Shown one piece after another: positions 54,006 to 62,142 of a stretch of DNA of 64,000 bases; the first letter of the stretch is position 1; the number at the start of each line of letters is the position of its first letter. Source of the stretch: Chitinophaga costaii (GTDB taxonomy: Bacteria; Bacteroidota; Bacteroidia; Chitinophagales; Chitinophagaceae); the NCBI RefSeq assembly GCF_900094705.1, contig NZ_FMAR01000013.1:1-64000 (forward strand). The letters run 5' to 3'. Both the position numbers and the translations under genes were made by a program. Below the pieces are notes generated by a model. That model saw only the letters and a list, made by a program, of their open reading frames with translations. It did not search any database and had not been told where the DNA came from.

Positions 54006-55304
54006 ATGAAGAGTACTTTTCTCCGCCTGTTGATCGGCATGGCGCCCGTAGTAAGTGCCTGTTCACTCGTTGCCGCACCGCTGCACGAGGGCGATAAACC
54101 CGCTAAAAATATTGTTGCTCCCGCCGAACCCAATGCAGGACTAAAACTGCCCGCCGGATTTACGGCTTCTGCTATCATTGAAGGTCTTTCCCGGCCCCGC
54201 CACCTTGCCGTGAATAAAAATGGCGACGTGTTTGTGAAACTGGAAAAGCTCAGGGATGGTAAAGGTATTGTGCAACTGCACCTGGGAGCTGATGGCAAAG
54301 CCACCATCACCCGGGCTTTTGGCAACTTTCCCGGCACGGGCATTTACATTAAGAAAGGTTTTCTCTATGCCTCCTCCGATGAAGAGGTATTCCGCTTTAA
54401 ACTCGACAATAACGATAATGTGGCCGATGAAACGCCCGAAAAACTTGTTACCGGCCTGATAAGCCGCAATGAGCATGAGGCCAAGGCTATCCTGGTAGAT
54501 AACGCTGACCGCTTGTTTGTAAACATCGGTGCCTTTTCCAACTCTTGTCAGGAAGAAGATCGCAAAAAAGGTTCCATGGGCCAGAAGGGATGTCCGGTAT
54601 TGGATTCCGCTGCAGGTATCTGGCAGTTTAAAACCGACCAGGCCAACCAGCATTACGGAGATGGCATCCGGTATGCCACCGGCCTGCGGAATGTAGTAGG
54701 CATGGATTTTAACTACACCGATAACGAACTGTTTGTTATGCAGCACGGCCGCGACCAATTGCATGACTTATTCCCCGATCTCTACACCGAACAACAGTCT
54801 GCTGTGCTGCCGGCAGAATGTATGTATATGGTTAAAAAAGGCGATAATGCCGGCTGGCCATATATTTACTACGATGAGTTGCAAAAGAAAAAAATATTGG
54901 CCCCGGAATATGGTGGCGACGGTAAAAAAACAGCCGGCGAAAACGCCATTGATCCAGCCATTGCTTTCCCTGGTCACCTTGCTCCGAACGGCCTGTTGTT
55001 TTACACCGGCACCCAGTTTCCGGCCAAGTACCGCAATGGCGCCTTCATAGCTTTTCATGGTTCCTGGAACCGCGCGCCGGAGCCACAGGAAGGCTACTAC
55101 GTAGTATTTGTGCCATTTAAAGACGGCAAGCCTACCGGCCAGTGGGAAGTGTTTGCCAACGGCTTTGCCGGGGTAGACAAGATCACGTCTCCCGGTCAGG
55201 CCAAACATCGTCCTTGCGGGCTGGCACAAGGTCCCGACGGCTCTTTGTTCGTATCGGACGATGCTAAAGGCACTATTTATAAAATCACTTACAAGGGTAA
55301 ATAG
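54006..55304 (+). CDS. Sorbosone/glucose dehydrogenase-like beta-propeller lipoprotein
   Basis: A 432-residue extracytoplasmic protein of the PQQ-dependent sugar dehydrogenase fold (GSDH family): LPAGFTASAIIEGLSRPRHLAV start, GIYIKKGFLYASSD, RYATGLRNVVGMDF, MYMVKKGDNAGWPYIYYDE, AFHGSWNRAPEPQEGYYVVFVPF and GPDGSLFVSDDAKGTIYKI. The signal ends VVSAC (Cys19), a lipobox. It is followed 3 bp later by a cytochrome c gene, consistent with a periplasmic dehydrogenase passing electrons to the cytochrome. PQQ use and substrate are not shown by sequence alone. Confidence 0.88.
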   Translation: MKSTFLRLLIGMAPVVSACSLVAAPLHEGDKPAKNIVAPAEPNAGLKLPAGFTASAIIEGLSRPRHLAVNKNGDVFVKLEKLRDGKGIVQLHLGADGKATITRAFGNFPGTGIYIKKGFLYASSDEEVFRFKLDNNDNVADETPEKLVTGLISRNEHEAKAILVDNADRLFVNIGAFSNSCQEEDRKKGSMGQKGCPVLDSAAGIWQFKTDQANQHYGDGIRYATGLRNVVGMDFNYTDNELFVMQHGRDQLHDLFPDLYTEQQSAVLPAECMYMVKKGDNAGWPYIYYDELQKKKILAPEYGGDGKKTAGENAIDPAIAFPGHLAPNGLLFYTGTQFPAKYRNGAFIAFHGSWNRAPEPQEGYYVVFVPFKDGKPTGQWEVFANGFAGVDKITSPGQAKHRPCGLAQGPDGSLFVSDDAKGTIYKITYKGK

Positions 55305-55307
55305 CAT

Positions 55308-55799
55308 ATGAAGTATTTTCTGGCTATGGGTGTGTTGCTGCTAGTGGGCATGCAAACCGCCCTTGCACAAACCAAGCCTCCGGCTAAAGCCCCCATCAAA
55401 TCGGCTACCGTCACCAAACCCATTCCCGGGAAAGCCACGGCAGCCGGGGGATTGGTGGCTTCCATCAGCCGGGGTAAAGCCGTGTACACCCAGTACTGTC
55501 TTACCTGTCACCAGGTAGATGGGGGAGGAGTACCCCGTATGAACCCACCACTCATTGGAACCGATTATGTAAAGGGCGATAATGTGCGACTCATCAAAGT
55601 AGTGCTACAAGGCTTCAGCGAAAAAGTAGAAATAGAAGGGGATACTTATTCCAATACCATGGCACCGCATAACTTCCTCACGGATCAGCAGGTGGCCGAT
55701 GTGCTTACTTACATCCGTAACAGTTTTGGTAACAAGGTAAAAGGCATACAACCCGCCCAGGTGCAGCAGGTAAGAGCCTCGCTGCCTGCAGCAAAATAA
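55308..55799 (+). CDS. Class I c-type cytochrome
   Basis: A 163-residue protein with a signal peptide (KYFLAMGVLLLVGMQTALAQ), a Pro/Lys/Ala linker, then a single haem domain: CLTCH at 64-68 and a distal Met in YSNTMAPHNFL. It follows the sugar dehydrogenase-like lipoprotein by 3 bp, so it is the likely electron acceptor of that enzyme in the periplasm. Confidence 0.92.
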   Translation: MKYFLAMGVLLLVGMQTALAQTKPPAKAPIKSATVTKPIPGKATAAGGLVASISRGKAVYTQYCLTCHQVDGGGVPRMNPPLIGTDYVKGDNVRLIKVVLQGFSEKVEIEGDTYSNTMAPHNFLTDQQVADVLTYIRNSFGNKVKGIQPAQVQQVRASLPAAK

Positions 55800-55822
55800 T
55801 TTTTTTACACAACCATCTGTTC

Positions 55823-55862
55823 CACGGGCCTACCTTTTCCGGGGCAGGCCCGTGTATTTTTT
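55823..55862 (+). terminator. Terminator after the cytochrome gene
   Basis: Stem CACGGGCCT (55823-55831) with AGGCCCGTG (55846-55854) and a T6 tail. It separates the dehydrogenase-cytochrome unit from the NIPSNAP gene. Confidence 0.8.
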
Positions 55863-55874
55863 AATAATCATTCC

Positions 55875-56654
55875 ATGATGAAACGTACTATCGTTGCAAT
55901 GTTATTGACCGTGATGGCTATGGCCGCTACGGCACAAGTGGTGCATAACGACCGCTACTACTATGTTATCCGCATCTACCATTATACCACCGAAGCCCAG
56001 GGTGCGCGGCTGGACAGCTTCCTGCAAACAGCCTACCTGCCTGCCCTGCACAACTTTGGCATTCTTAAAGCCGGGGTGTTTAAACCGGTGGCAAACGATT
56101 CCCTGGGCCTGCGTACCTATGTATTCATCCCTTTAAAAAACCTGGCCCAGTTCGAAAAACTGCTGGTGGCCCTGGAGGCGGATGAGCGTTTTCAGGTGGC
56201 TGGCAAACCTTTTATAGACGCGGCTTTCAACGATGTGCCATTTAAGCGGTATGAAACCATTTTACTACAATCCTTTACCGGCGCGCCAGTGCCTACGGAG
56301 TCATTGCTGAATGGACCGAAGGAAGCGCGTGTATATGAATTGCGCAGCTATGAAAGCCCTACAGATGGGCTGGCGGCCAATAAAATACGGATGTTTAACA
56401 AGGGGGATGAAATGGGTATTTTCAATCGCCTGCACTTCAATGCTGTGTTCTATGGAGCGGTAATGGCCGGCGCACATATGCCTAACCTGATGTACATGAC
56501 CTCTTTCGAAAACATGGCCGACCGGGACGCGCACTGGAAATCATTCAGCAGCGACGCTTACTGGAAAACACTTTCCGGCGATCCCCGTTACGAGCATAAT
56601 GTTTCGCACATGGATATTGTATTCCTTCATCCGGCGGCTTATTCTGAATACTAG
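55875..56654 (+). CDS. NIPSNAP family protein, exported
   Basis: A 259-residue tandem NIPSNAP protein (ferredoxin-like dimeric alpha-beta barrel): YYVIRIYHYTTEAQGARLDSFL in the first repeat, and VYELRSYESPTDGLAANKIRMFNKG with YMTSFENMADRDAHWKSFSS in the second. A signal peptide (KRTIVAMLLTVMAMAATAQ) puts it in the periplasm. The molecular function of bacterial NIPSNAP proteins is not established. The stop codon overlaps or abuts the next reading frame, which encodes a TonB receptor. Confidence 0.9.
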   Translation: MMKRTIVAMLLTVMAMAATAQVVHNDRYYYVIRIYHYTTEAQGARLDSFLQTAYLPALHNFGILKAGVFKPVANDSLGLRTYVFIPLKNLAQFEKLLVALEADERFQVAGKPFIDAAFNDVPFKRYETILLQSFTGAPVPTESLLNGPKEARVYELRSYESPTDGLAANKIRMFNKGDEMGIFNRLHFNAVFYGAVMAGAHMPNLMYMTSFENMADRDAHWKSFSSDAYWKTLSGDPRYEHNVSHMDIVFLHPAAYSEY

Positions 56655-56677
56655 TGCTGCTGCACGAACCATACGTT

Positions 56678-58750
56678 ATGTGTTTTAAAATATGGTTGCT
56701 TTGTTGTGGGTGGCCCCTTACCTCCATGGCCCAGCGCGATACTGCCATTCATTTATCGGAGGTGCAGGTAACTGGTTTTGCGGCAGATAAAAAACTCATG
56801 AACCAGTCGTCCTCCATCACTTACATAGGGCAGGGCATGCTGGATCGGTATGCCAATACCAGCCCGGTAAGTGCGGTAAACAGTATGCCGGGGGTACGAA
56901 TGGAAGAACGCTCGCCTGGCAGCTACCGGCTCAATGTGCGTGGCAGCACGCTGCGCTCTCCGTTTGGCGTGCGTAATATAAAAGTGTATTACAATGGTAT
57001 TCCTTATACCGACCCGGGAGGAAATACTTACCTCAATCAATTGGCCTTCGACAATATAACCGATATCACCATCATCAAAGGCCCGGGAGGCAGCTTATAT
57101 GGGGCAGGCAGTGGCGGCGTTATGTTGCTCAAAAGCGCTTTATTTTCAGATAGCATGCACACCGCTTCCATTGGGTTTACTGGCGGCAGTAATGGCTTGC
57201 GCAGTTTCCAGGCGGCACTGAACTGGGGCGAAGACGGTCGCCGCAATACCCTGCGCTACAGCGATCTGCAAAGCGATGGCTATCGCGATCACAGCGCCAT
57301 GCACCGGCAGGTAGTGAGTTATGAAACGGTGGTGAAAAATACGGACAAACAACAGCTTTCGGTATATACCCATTACGCCAATCTATTTTACGAAACACCC
57401 GGCGCGCTTACGCTGGCAGAATACCAGGCCAATCCCCGCGCGGCCAGGCCTGCGGCGGGGTCTAATCCTTCTGCTGTGGCGGCCAAGGCAGCTATTCACC
57501 AACAAACCTTCTTCGCTGGCTTGCGTAATACCTATACCATCAACGCGCATTGGGATAACACGACTGCTGTATACGGAGCTTTTACCAATTTCTCTAACCC
57601 GGCCATTCGCAATGTAGAAGACCGCTTAGAGCCACACTTCGGTGGTCGCAGTGTTTTACGGTGGTATAACGGTAATGAATACACGCAATATAGTGTCATG
57701 GGCGGCATAGAGGCGCAGCAAGGTTTTTTTGGCGACAAGGTGTACCAGAACAAAGGCGGCGTATCAGACTCTATTCAGACAGACGACGAGATTCATAATT
57801 TTACAGCCAATGTATTCCTGCAAGGGGATGTAACCTTTACCCACGGCTGGAGTATCACCGCCGGGGCCAGCCTGAATTACGGGCATTTATTCATCACCCG
57901 CCATACGCCCGCGCCGGTGTTCAATTTTAAAAGCAGCTACCATGGCGTGTTAGCACCCCGTATTGCCATTGCCAAACAATGGCTAGGCGACAGGCTGGTG
58001 GTGTACGGCAATGTGTCCAAAGGCTTTTCGCCACCCGCCACCCAGGAAGTACTGCCCTCCACTTCCGTGATCAATACTAACCTGCAACCAGAAGAGGGGG
58101 TAGATTATGAACTGGGTACCCGTGGCCGTTGGTTACATGGAAAATTGTATTACGATGTGAATGCTTTTATCTTCAATCTATCGCAAAGTATTTCCCAGCG
58201 CCGCGATAGCAGTGGGGCGGATTATTACGTGAATGCTGGCGGTACACGCCAGCATGGCCTGGAAGCGTACCTGTCCTACGACATTTACGATAAACCCATG
58301 ACGGCGTTTTCCTACGCCGGCGTATGGGGTAGTTTTACCGGCAGCCGTTTTTTCTATAGAGGTTATAAAGTAATTGGCAGCGATTTCACCGGCAACCGCC
58401 TGCCGGGCGTACCCAATGAAAGCTGGAGCGCCGGGCTGGACGCACGTTTGCGGGCAGGTGTACAATTACATCTTACCTACACCAGCAATAGCAAAATACC
58501 GGTGAACGATGCAAATAGTGAGTATGCGAAAGCCTACCACCTGCTGGGGCTTCGCCTGCAATACACTATTCCGGTGGGCCAGCATCTGCAATTTGCGGTG
58601 AATGCCGGCGCAGATAACCTGCTGGATGAGACGTATAGTTTGGGGAATGATATTAATGCCACGGGGGGCCGTTATTACAATGCGGCACCGGGTAGGAATT
58701 ATTATGCGGGGCTGGTGGTGAAGGGGAGCGGGAAAAAGAAAGATCGATAG
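56678..58750 (+). CDS. TonB-dependent receptor
   Basis: A TonB-dependent outer-membrane receptor of about 690 residues. I chose the ATG at 56678, which begins the signal peptide CFKIWLLCCGWPLTSMAQR; the frame is open to a GTG at 56654 that overlaps the NIPSNAP stop. The plug has LSEVQVTGFAADKKL (TonB box region), SVNSMPGVRMEERSPGSYRL and GPGGSLYGAGSGGVML; the barrel ends RNYYAGLVVKGSG. It is not a SusC type: there is no carboxypeptidase-like domain. Ligand unknown; siderophore-type receptors share this plug. Linked to the NIPSNAP gene by overlap. Confidence 0.9.
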   Translation: MCFKIWLLCCGWPLTSMAQRDTAIHLSEVQVTGFAADKKLMNQSSSITYIGQGMLDRYANTSPVSAVNSMPGVRMEERSPGSYRLNVRGSTLRSPFGVRNIKVYYNGIPYTDPGGNTYLNQLAFDNITDITIIKGPGGSLYGAGSGGVMLLKSALFSDSMHTASIGFTGGSNGLRSFQAALNWGEDGRRNTLRYSDLQSDGYRDHSAMHRQVVSYETVVKNTDKQQLSVYTHYANLFYETPGALTLAEYQANPRAARPAAGSNPSAVAAKAAIHQQTFFAGLRNTYTINAHWDNTTAVYGAFTNFSNPAIRNVEDRLEPHFGGRSVLRWYNGNEYTQYSVMGGIEAQQGFFGDKVYQNKGGVSDSIQTDDEIHNFTANVFLQGDVTFTHGWSITAGASLNYGHLFITRHTPAPVFNFKSSYHGVLAPRIAIAKQWLGDRLVVYGNVSKGFSPPATQEVLPSTSVINTNLQPEEGVDYELGTRGRWLHGKLYYDVNAFIFNLSQSISQRRDSSGADYYVNAGGTRQHGLEAYLSYDIYDKPMTAFSYAGVWGSFTGSRFFYRGYKVIGSDFTGNRLPGVPNESWSAGLDARLRAGVQLHLTYTSNSKIPVNDANSEYAKAYHLLGLRLQYTIPVGQHLQFAVNAGADNLLDETYSLGNDINATGGRYYNAAPGRNYYAGLVVKGSGKKKDR

Positions 58751-58965
58751 TAATTCCTCCATTACCGGGAGATAACGTTCCTTACCGGAAACGGGAATTT
58801 CCATGCGGCCACACGCGCTTTTGTAAAGGGTACGGTTTCTCCAGGAAGCCTTTCATGACGGTCGCTGCTTCCTGGTGGAAATTACCGGCGGCAGGCCGCA
58901 GGTGCCCGGTGTACACCATGGGGCCGGCGTTACGCATTTGCAATACCTGCGGCTGCGTAAGCGCG
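58751..58965. other. Short gap with unassigned minus-strand frame
   Basis: Between the converging TonB receptor and TPR-TlpA genes there is a minus-strand frame that can be read as LQMRNAGPMVYTGHLRPAAG, then FHQEAATVMKGFLEKPYPLQ, ending near 58792. It looks protein-like but I recognise no family, and it starts inside the tail of the neighbouring gene's frame. It could be a decayed gene end. Confidence 0.3.
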
Positions 58966-60483
58966 TCAGGAAACAGGTTTTTTAAGTAACAGGGCGATCA
59001 TATCCTGTAGTAGGAGTTCTGCATCATGGTCCTGTATCATAAAATTCTTAAAAACAATACGGCCTTGCTGGTCTATCAGGTAGTTGGTAGGCGCGCCATT
59101 CACCGGAAGATTATGCCGGTTTGCCTCTTCATCTTTTAGTGGGGTGAAACTATATCCGCTCGATTTTATGAACGGTATCACATAGGCATCTTGTGTGGAT
59201 TCTATGTTTATACCGACATAGGATACGGGCGCTCCCTTAAAATTACCCAGCACATTTTCGAAATGAGGAAATTCTCCTCTGCAGGGGCCACATCCCGGAA
59301 ACCAAAAAGTGAGCAGCACCACTTTCCCCTGATAATCTTTCAGCGATACTTTCTCAGGGGATAAATAAGCGTTGAGTGTAAAGTTGGCTTCTTGTGAAGT
59401 GGCAGACAGTTGTTTTAGAATATCGTTATCTACTGCCCCTGCATTTTTGCCTGTTTGCGCTCCATAACTGATCAGGGCCGTTTTCATCCTGACGGCCGGC
59501 GTCTTTATATAATATGCCAGCAGGCTATCGTATGCGGGTGCCGGGCCGCCGGCACTGGCTATTACCCTGGTTTTTGCCAACGCCAGTATAGCTGGTTCTT
59601 TTCCCCATCTTGTTATTCTTGCGGTGCTGAGTAGGGCACCGGCCTCCGATGTTTTGTTAGCCGCCAGCAGTTCGTTTACTTTTATCAGTAGGTTAGCCAG
59701 GGCCGACTTGCGGTCAAACTCATGCTGGCTTTCCTTATCAACGCCTGGCATATGGAGGATATCCGTGGCCAGTTTCAAAGCGGCTTCCGCATTGTCTTCC
59801 AGCAACAGGTCGAAGTAATCGGACATGGCGTAACCCGACCACCTGAATTTTGTAAGTGGGTAATCATTGCGCAGCCGTTCGTACAGGGCTATTTTCTTTT
59901 GCAGGTCATTCTCCCTGGAAGCAGACCAATATAATGACTGGGCGCTCTGTTGGCTTTCCGGAAACTTTTGGATGAGTTCTTCATTTAATGCATGGTATTT
60001 TTCCGGGTCGCTGGTCTTGAATGCATTTGCATAAGAAAATAAAAATTCCGGGTTGTTGGGTGCTGCCGCCACGGCTTTGGCCATGTATTCCCTGCTTTCA
60101 CGGAAGTTGCCCCAGCGCTCCGCATCTATGGCCAGTTCTGACCAGGCCATTGCCAGTTTGGGGTCCAGTTGTACCGCTTTCAGCAAAAAAGGTCTTGCGG
60201 CAGGGCTTTCCTGATAGGCATAAATGAGTGCGTAAGCATATGGCACAGCGGCGGTATTGGGAAATTGTTTCATCCACTGCTGATATTGTTTTACAAGGGT
60301 AGTGGTGTCTTTCATCATACCATCAATGTACATTTCATGGGCTGCTATGTTAGCCGGTTCTTTGGATATTACTGCCCGGAGACTGTCGGCGTTTATTTTT
60401 TTCTGTGCCTTCGGGCTGGCGGGTAATGCCAGGAGGGCTACTACCAGGAAAGCAGGGGAGATGAGTTGATGAAAATTTATCAT
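58966..60483 (-). CDS. TPR-containing TlpA-family thiol-disulfide protein
   Basis: A 505-residue exported protein (signal FLVVALLALPASPKAQ). Residues about 30-330 are helical, TPR-like repeats (AMAWSELAIDAERWGNFRESREYMAKAV, NPEFLFSYANAF). The C-terminal 150 residues are a TlpA/ResA thioredoxin fold with the active site GCGPCRGEF in FWFPGCGPC and the cis-Pro loop VNGAPTNYLIDQQGRIVF. Such proteins reduce or oxidise periplasmic disulfides. It follows a SusC-SusD pair in the same direction, a frequent Chitinophaga arrangement. Confidence 0.9.
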   Translation of the reverse strand: MINFHQLISPAFLVVALLALPASPKAQKKINADSLRAVISKEPANIAAHEMYIDGMMKDTTTLVKQYQQWMKQFPNTAAVPYAYALIYAYQESPAARPFLLKAVQLDPKLAMAWSELAIDAERWGNFRESREYMAKAVAAAPNNPEFLFSYANAFKTSDPEKYHALNEELIQKFPESQQSAQSLYWSASRENDLQKKIALYERLRNDYPLTKFRWSGYAMSDYFDLLLEDNAEAALKLATDILHMPGVDKESQHEFDRKSALANLLIKVNELLAANKTSEAGALLSTARITRWGKEPAILALAKTRVIASAGGPAPAYDSLLAYYIKTPAVRMKTALISYGAQTGKNAGAVDNDILKQLSATSQEANFTLNAYLSPEKVSLKDYQGKVVLLTFWFPGCGPCRGEFPHFENVLGNFKGAPVSYVGINIESTQDAYVIPFIKSSGYSFTPLKDEEANRHNLPVNGAPTNYLIDQQGRIVFKNFMIQDHDAELLLQDMIALLLKKPVS

Positions 60484-60527
60484 AATGATTTAAGATTGAT
60501 GAATAAATAAGTGCATGAAATAATTGG

Positions 60528-62105
60528 TTATTGCCAGCCGGGATTTTGTTCCAGCACTTTACCCGCTGGATATTTTTGTAATTCTGTCTGTGGAATGGGG
60601 AAGTAATATATTTTGGGATCGAAGTAGCGTTGTTCTAACGACACCCGGGTATAGGTCCTGGCCCCGTTATTTACCGCAATATTTATGGCAGTAATTTGGG
60701 CGCCGATCATGGTGGCCCCTGTGCCCCATCTGCGGATATCGTTCCATCGCTGTCCTTCAAATGCCAGTTCTACCGTACGTTCCCGTACATAGGTATCCCA
60801 GTCCATTTGTCCGGCGGGTACTTCCGGCATCTGTACCCTTTTGCGGAGCAGGTTAATATAAGTCCTGGCTTCTTCCGCATTGCCTAGTTTTAATTGGCAC
60901 TCCGCATAGTTGAGATAAATTTCTGCCAGGCGCAACATAATGCAGTTCTGATAATTGGAATTGTTGCCGTAAAAGATATAATTCGGGTTCAAGAATTTAC
61001 GCAGCATATAACCGGTAGGGGTATTGGAACTGGTAGAAGGGTTGATCGCAGAGCCTAATTTCATATCCATTGATATGTTCATCCAGGTGCAGCCGTCATA
61101 CATTATGCTGGCCTGGAAACGTGGATCACGGTTTATATACGGATGGGCCGGGTCATATAGGGTGGAGTGGTCCCAGGGCTTGCCATCGGTCAAGAGGTAC
61201 TGGTCTACCAGATTTTGGGTAGGGCATTCTATTACGCTGCCAAAACCGGTGAAGAAGCGGGAATTGTCATATACATCCAGGTTATGGATCTGGCCACTTT
61301 GATCGCCTGCAAATTCCTTGTTAAAAATAACTTCTACGTTATCATCATTTTCCGGGTAAAACATGGCCTCATAATCCGGGAACAGGTGGTACAGATCGCG
61401 ATCTATAATAGTTTTGGCGGCGGCGGCGGCCCCGTTGTAGTCCTTATGATTAAGCAGCAGCCTGCATTTCATGCCTATCGCGGCATATTTGGTGGCACGG
61501 CCCAGCGAGGCGGCAGGGTAGGTTTCGGGCAGTAGGGCGGTAGCATCGTCCAGGTCTTTCTGCATAAAAGTAATGCAATCTTCATCCGAGCCACGGGCAA
61601 TGGCCAATTCATCGTCCAGCGATAATACTTTGTCCACGATGGGAAAACGGCCAAAGATGTAATACAAGTCCAGGTAATGCAATGCCCGTAGAAACAACAT
61701 TTCCCCTTTGATCTGCTGCTTACCGGCATCGCTCAGCGGCATTTCATCCAGGTGGGAGAGAACCGTATTACATCCTCTTACATTGACATAGGTATTCTGC
61801 CAGATGTTATTGTAAATGCCCGTAGAAGAGGTGTACTGGCCGGTATTGATCAAATTGGCGGCGTGGTAGGAGCGCCTATCTTTGGCCTCGTCTGTGATGT
61901 CGCAGGGCATCCAGTTACCGGCATCGTCGTAAATGCTGTGAATGCTGCTGTACGCCTGTAATACTACACGGCTTATCAGGGCGCTGTCTTTCCAGATGGT
62001 ATTGTCGCTGTAAAGGTTCAGCGGGCCTTTGTTGAGCGCATCTTTATTACAGGCAATGGTGGTAGCCAGAAGTACGAATATTATATAACGGATCATTTTT
62101 TTCAT
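60528..62105 (-). CDS. SusD/RagB-family outer-membrane lipoprotein
   Basis: A SusD homologue of about 525 residues starting MKKMIRYIIFVLLATTIAC, with a lipobox at Cys19-20. Conserved parts are EMLFLRALHYLDLYYIFGRFP, IMLRLAEIYLNYAECQLKLG, RERTVELAFEGQRWNDIRRW and the C-terminal VLEQNPGW. The frame is open to an upstream ATG at 62126 (MYSNMLP...), but the start at 62105 begins the signal peptide. It lies 37 bp after the SusC stop. Ligand unknown; no hydrolase is in view. Confidence 0.92.
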   Translation of the reverse strand: MKKMIRYIIFVLLATTIACNKDALNKGPLNLYSDNTIWKDSALISRVVLQAYSSIHSIYDDAGNWMPCDITDEAKDRRSYHAANLINTGQYTSSTGIYNNIWQNTYVNVRGCNTVLSHLDEMPLSDAGKQQIKGEMLFLRALHYLDLYYIFGRFPIVDKVLSLDDELAIARGSDEDCITFMQKDLDDATALLPETYPAASLGRATKYAAIGMKCRLLLNHKDYNGAAAAAKTIIDRDLYHLFPDYEAMFYPENDDNVEVIFNKEFAGDQSGQIHNLDVYDNSRFFTGFGSVIECPTQNLVDQYLLTDGKPWDHSTLYDPAHPYINRDPRFQASIMYDGCTWMNISMDMKLGSAINPSTSSNTPTGYMLRKFLNPNYIFYGNNSNYQNCIMLRLAEIYLNYAECQLKLGNAEEARTYINLLRKRVQMPEVPAGQMDWDTYVRERTVELAFEGQRWNDIRRWGTGATMIGAQITAINIAVNNGARTYTRVSLEQRYFDPKIYYFPIPQTELQKYPAGKVLEQNPGWQ

Positions 62106-62142
62106 GGGAAGCATATTTGAATACAATAATTCATTTTACGGA

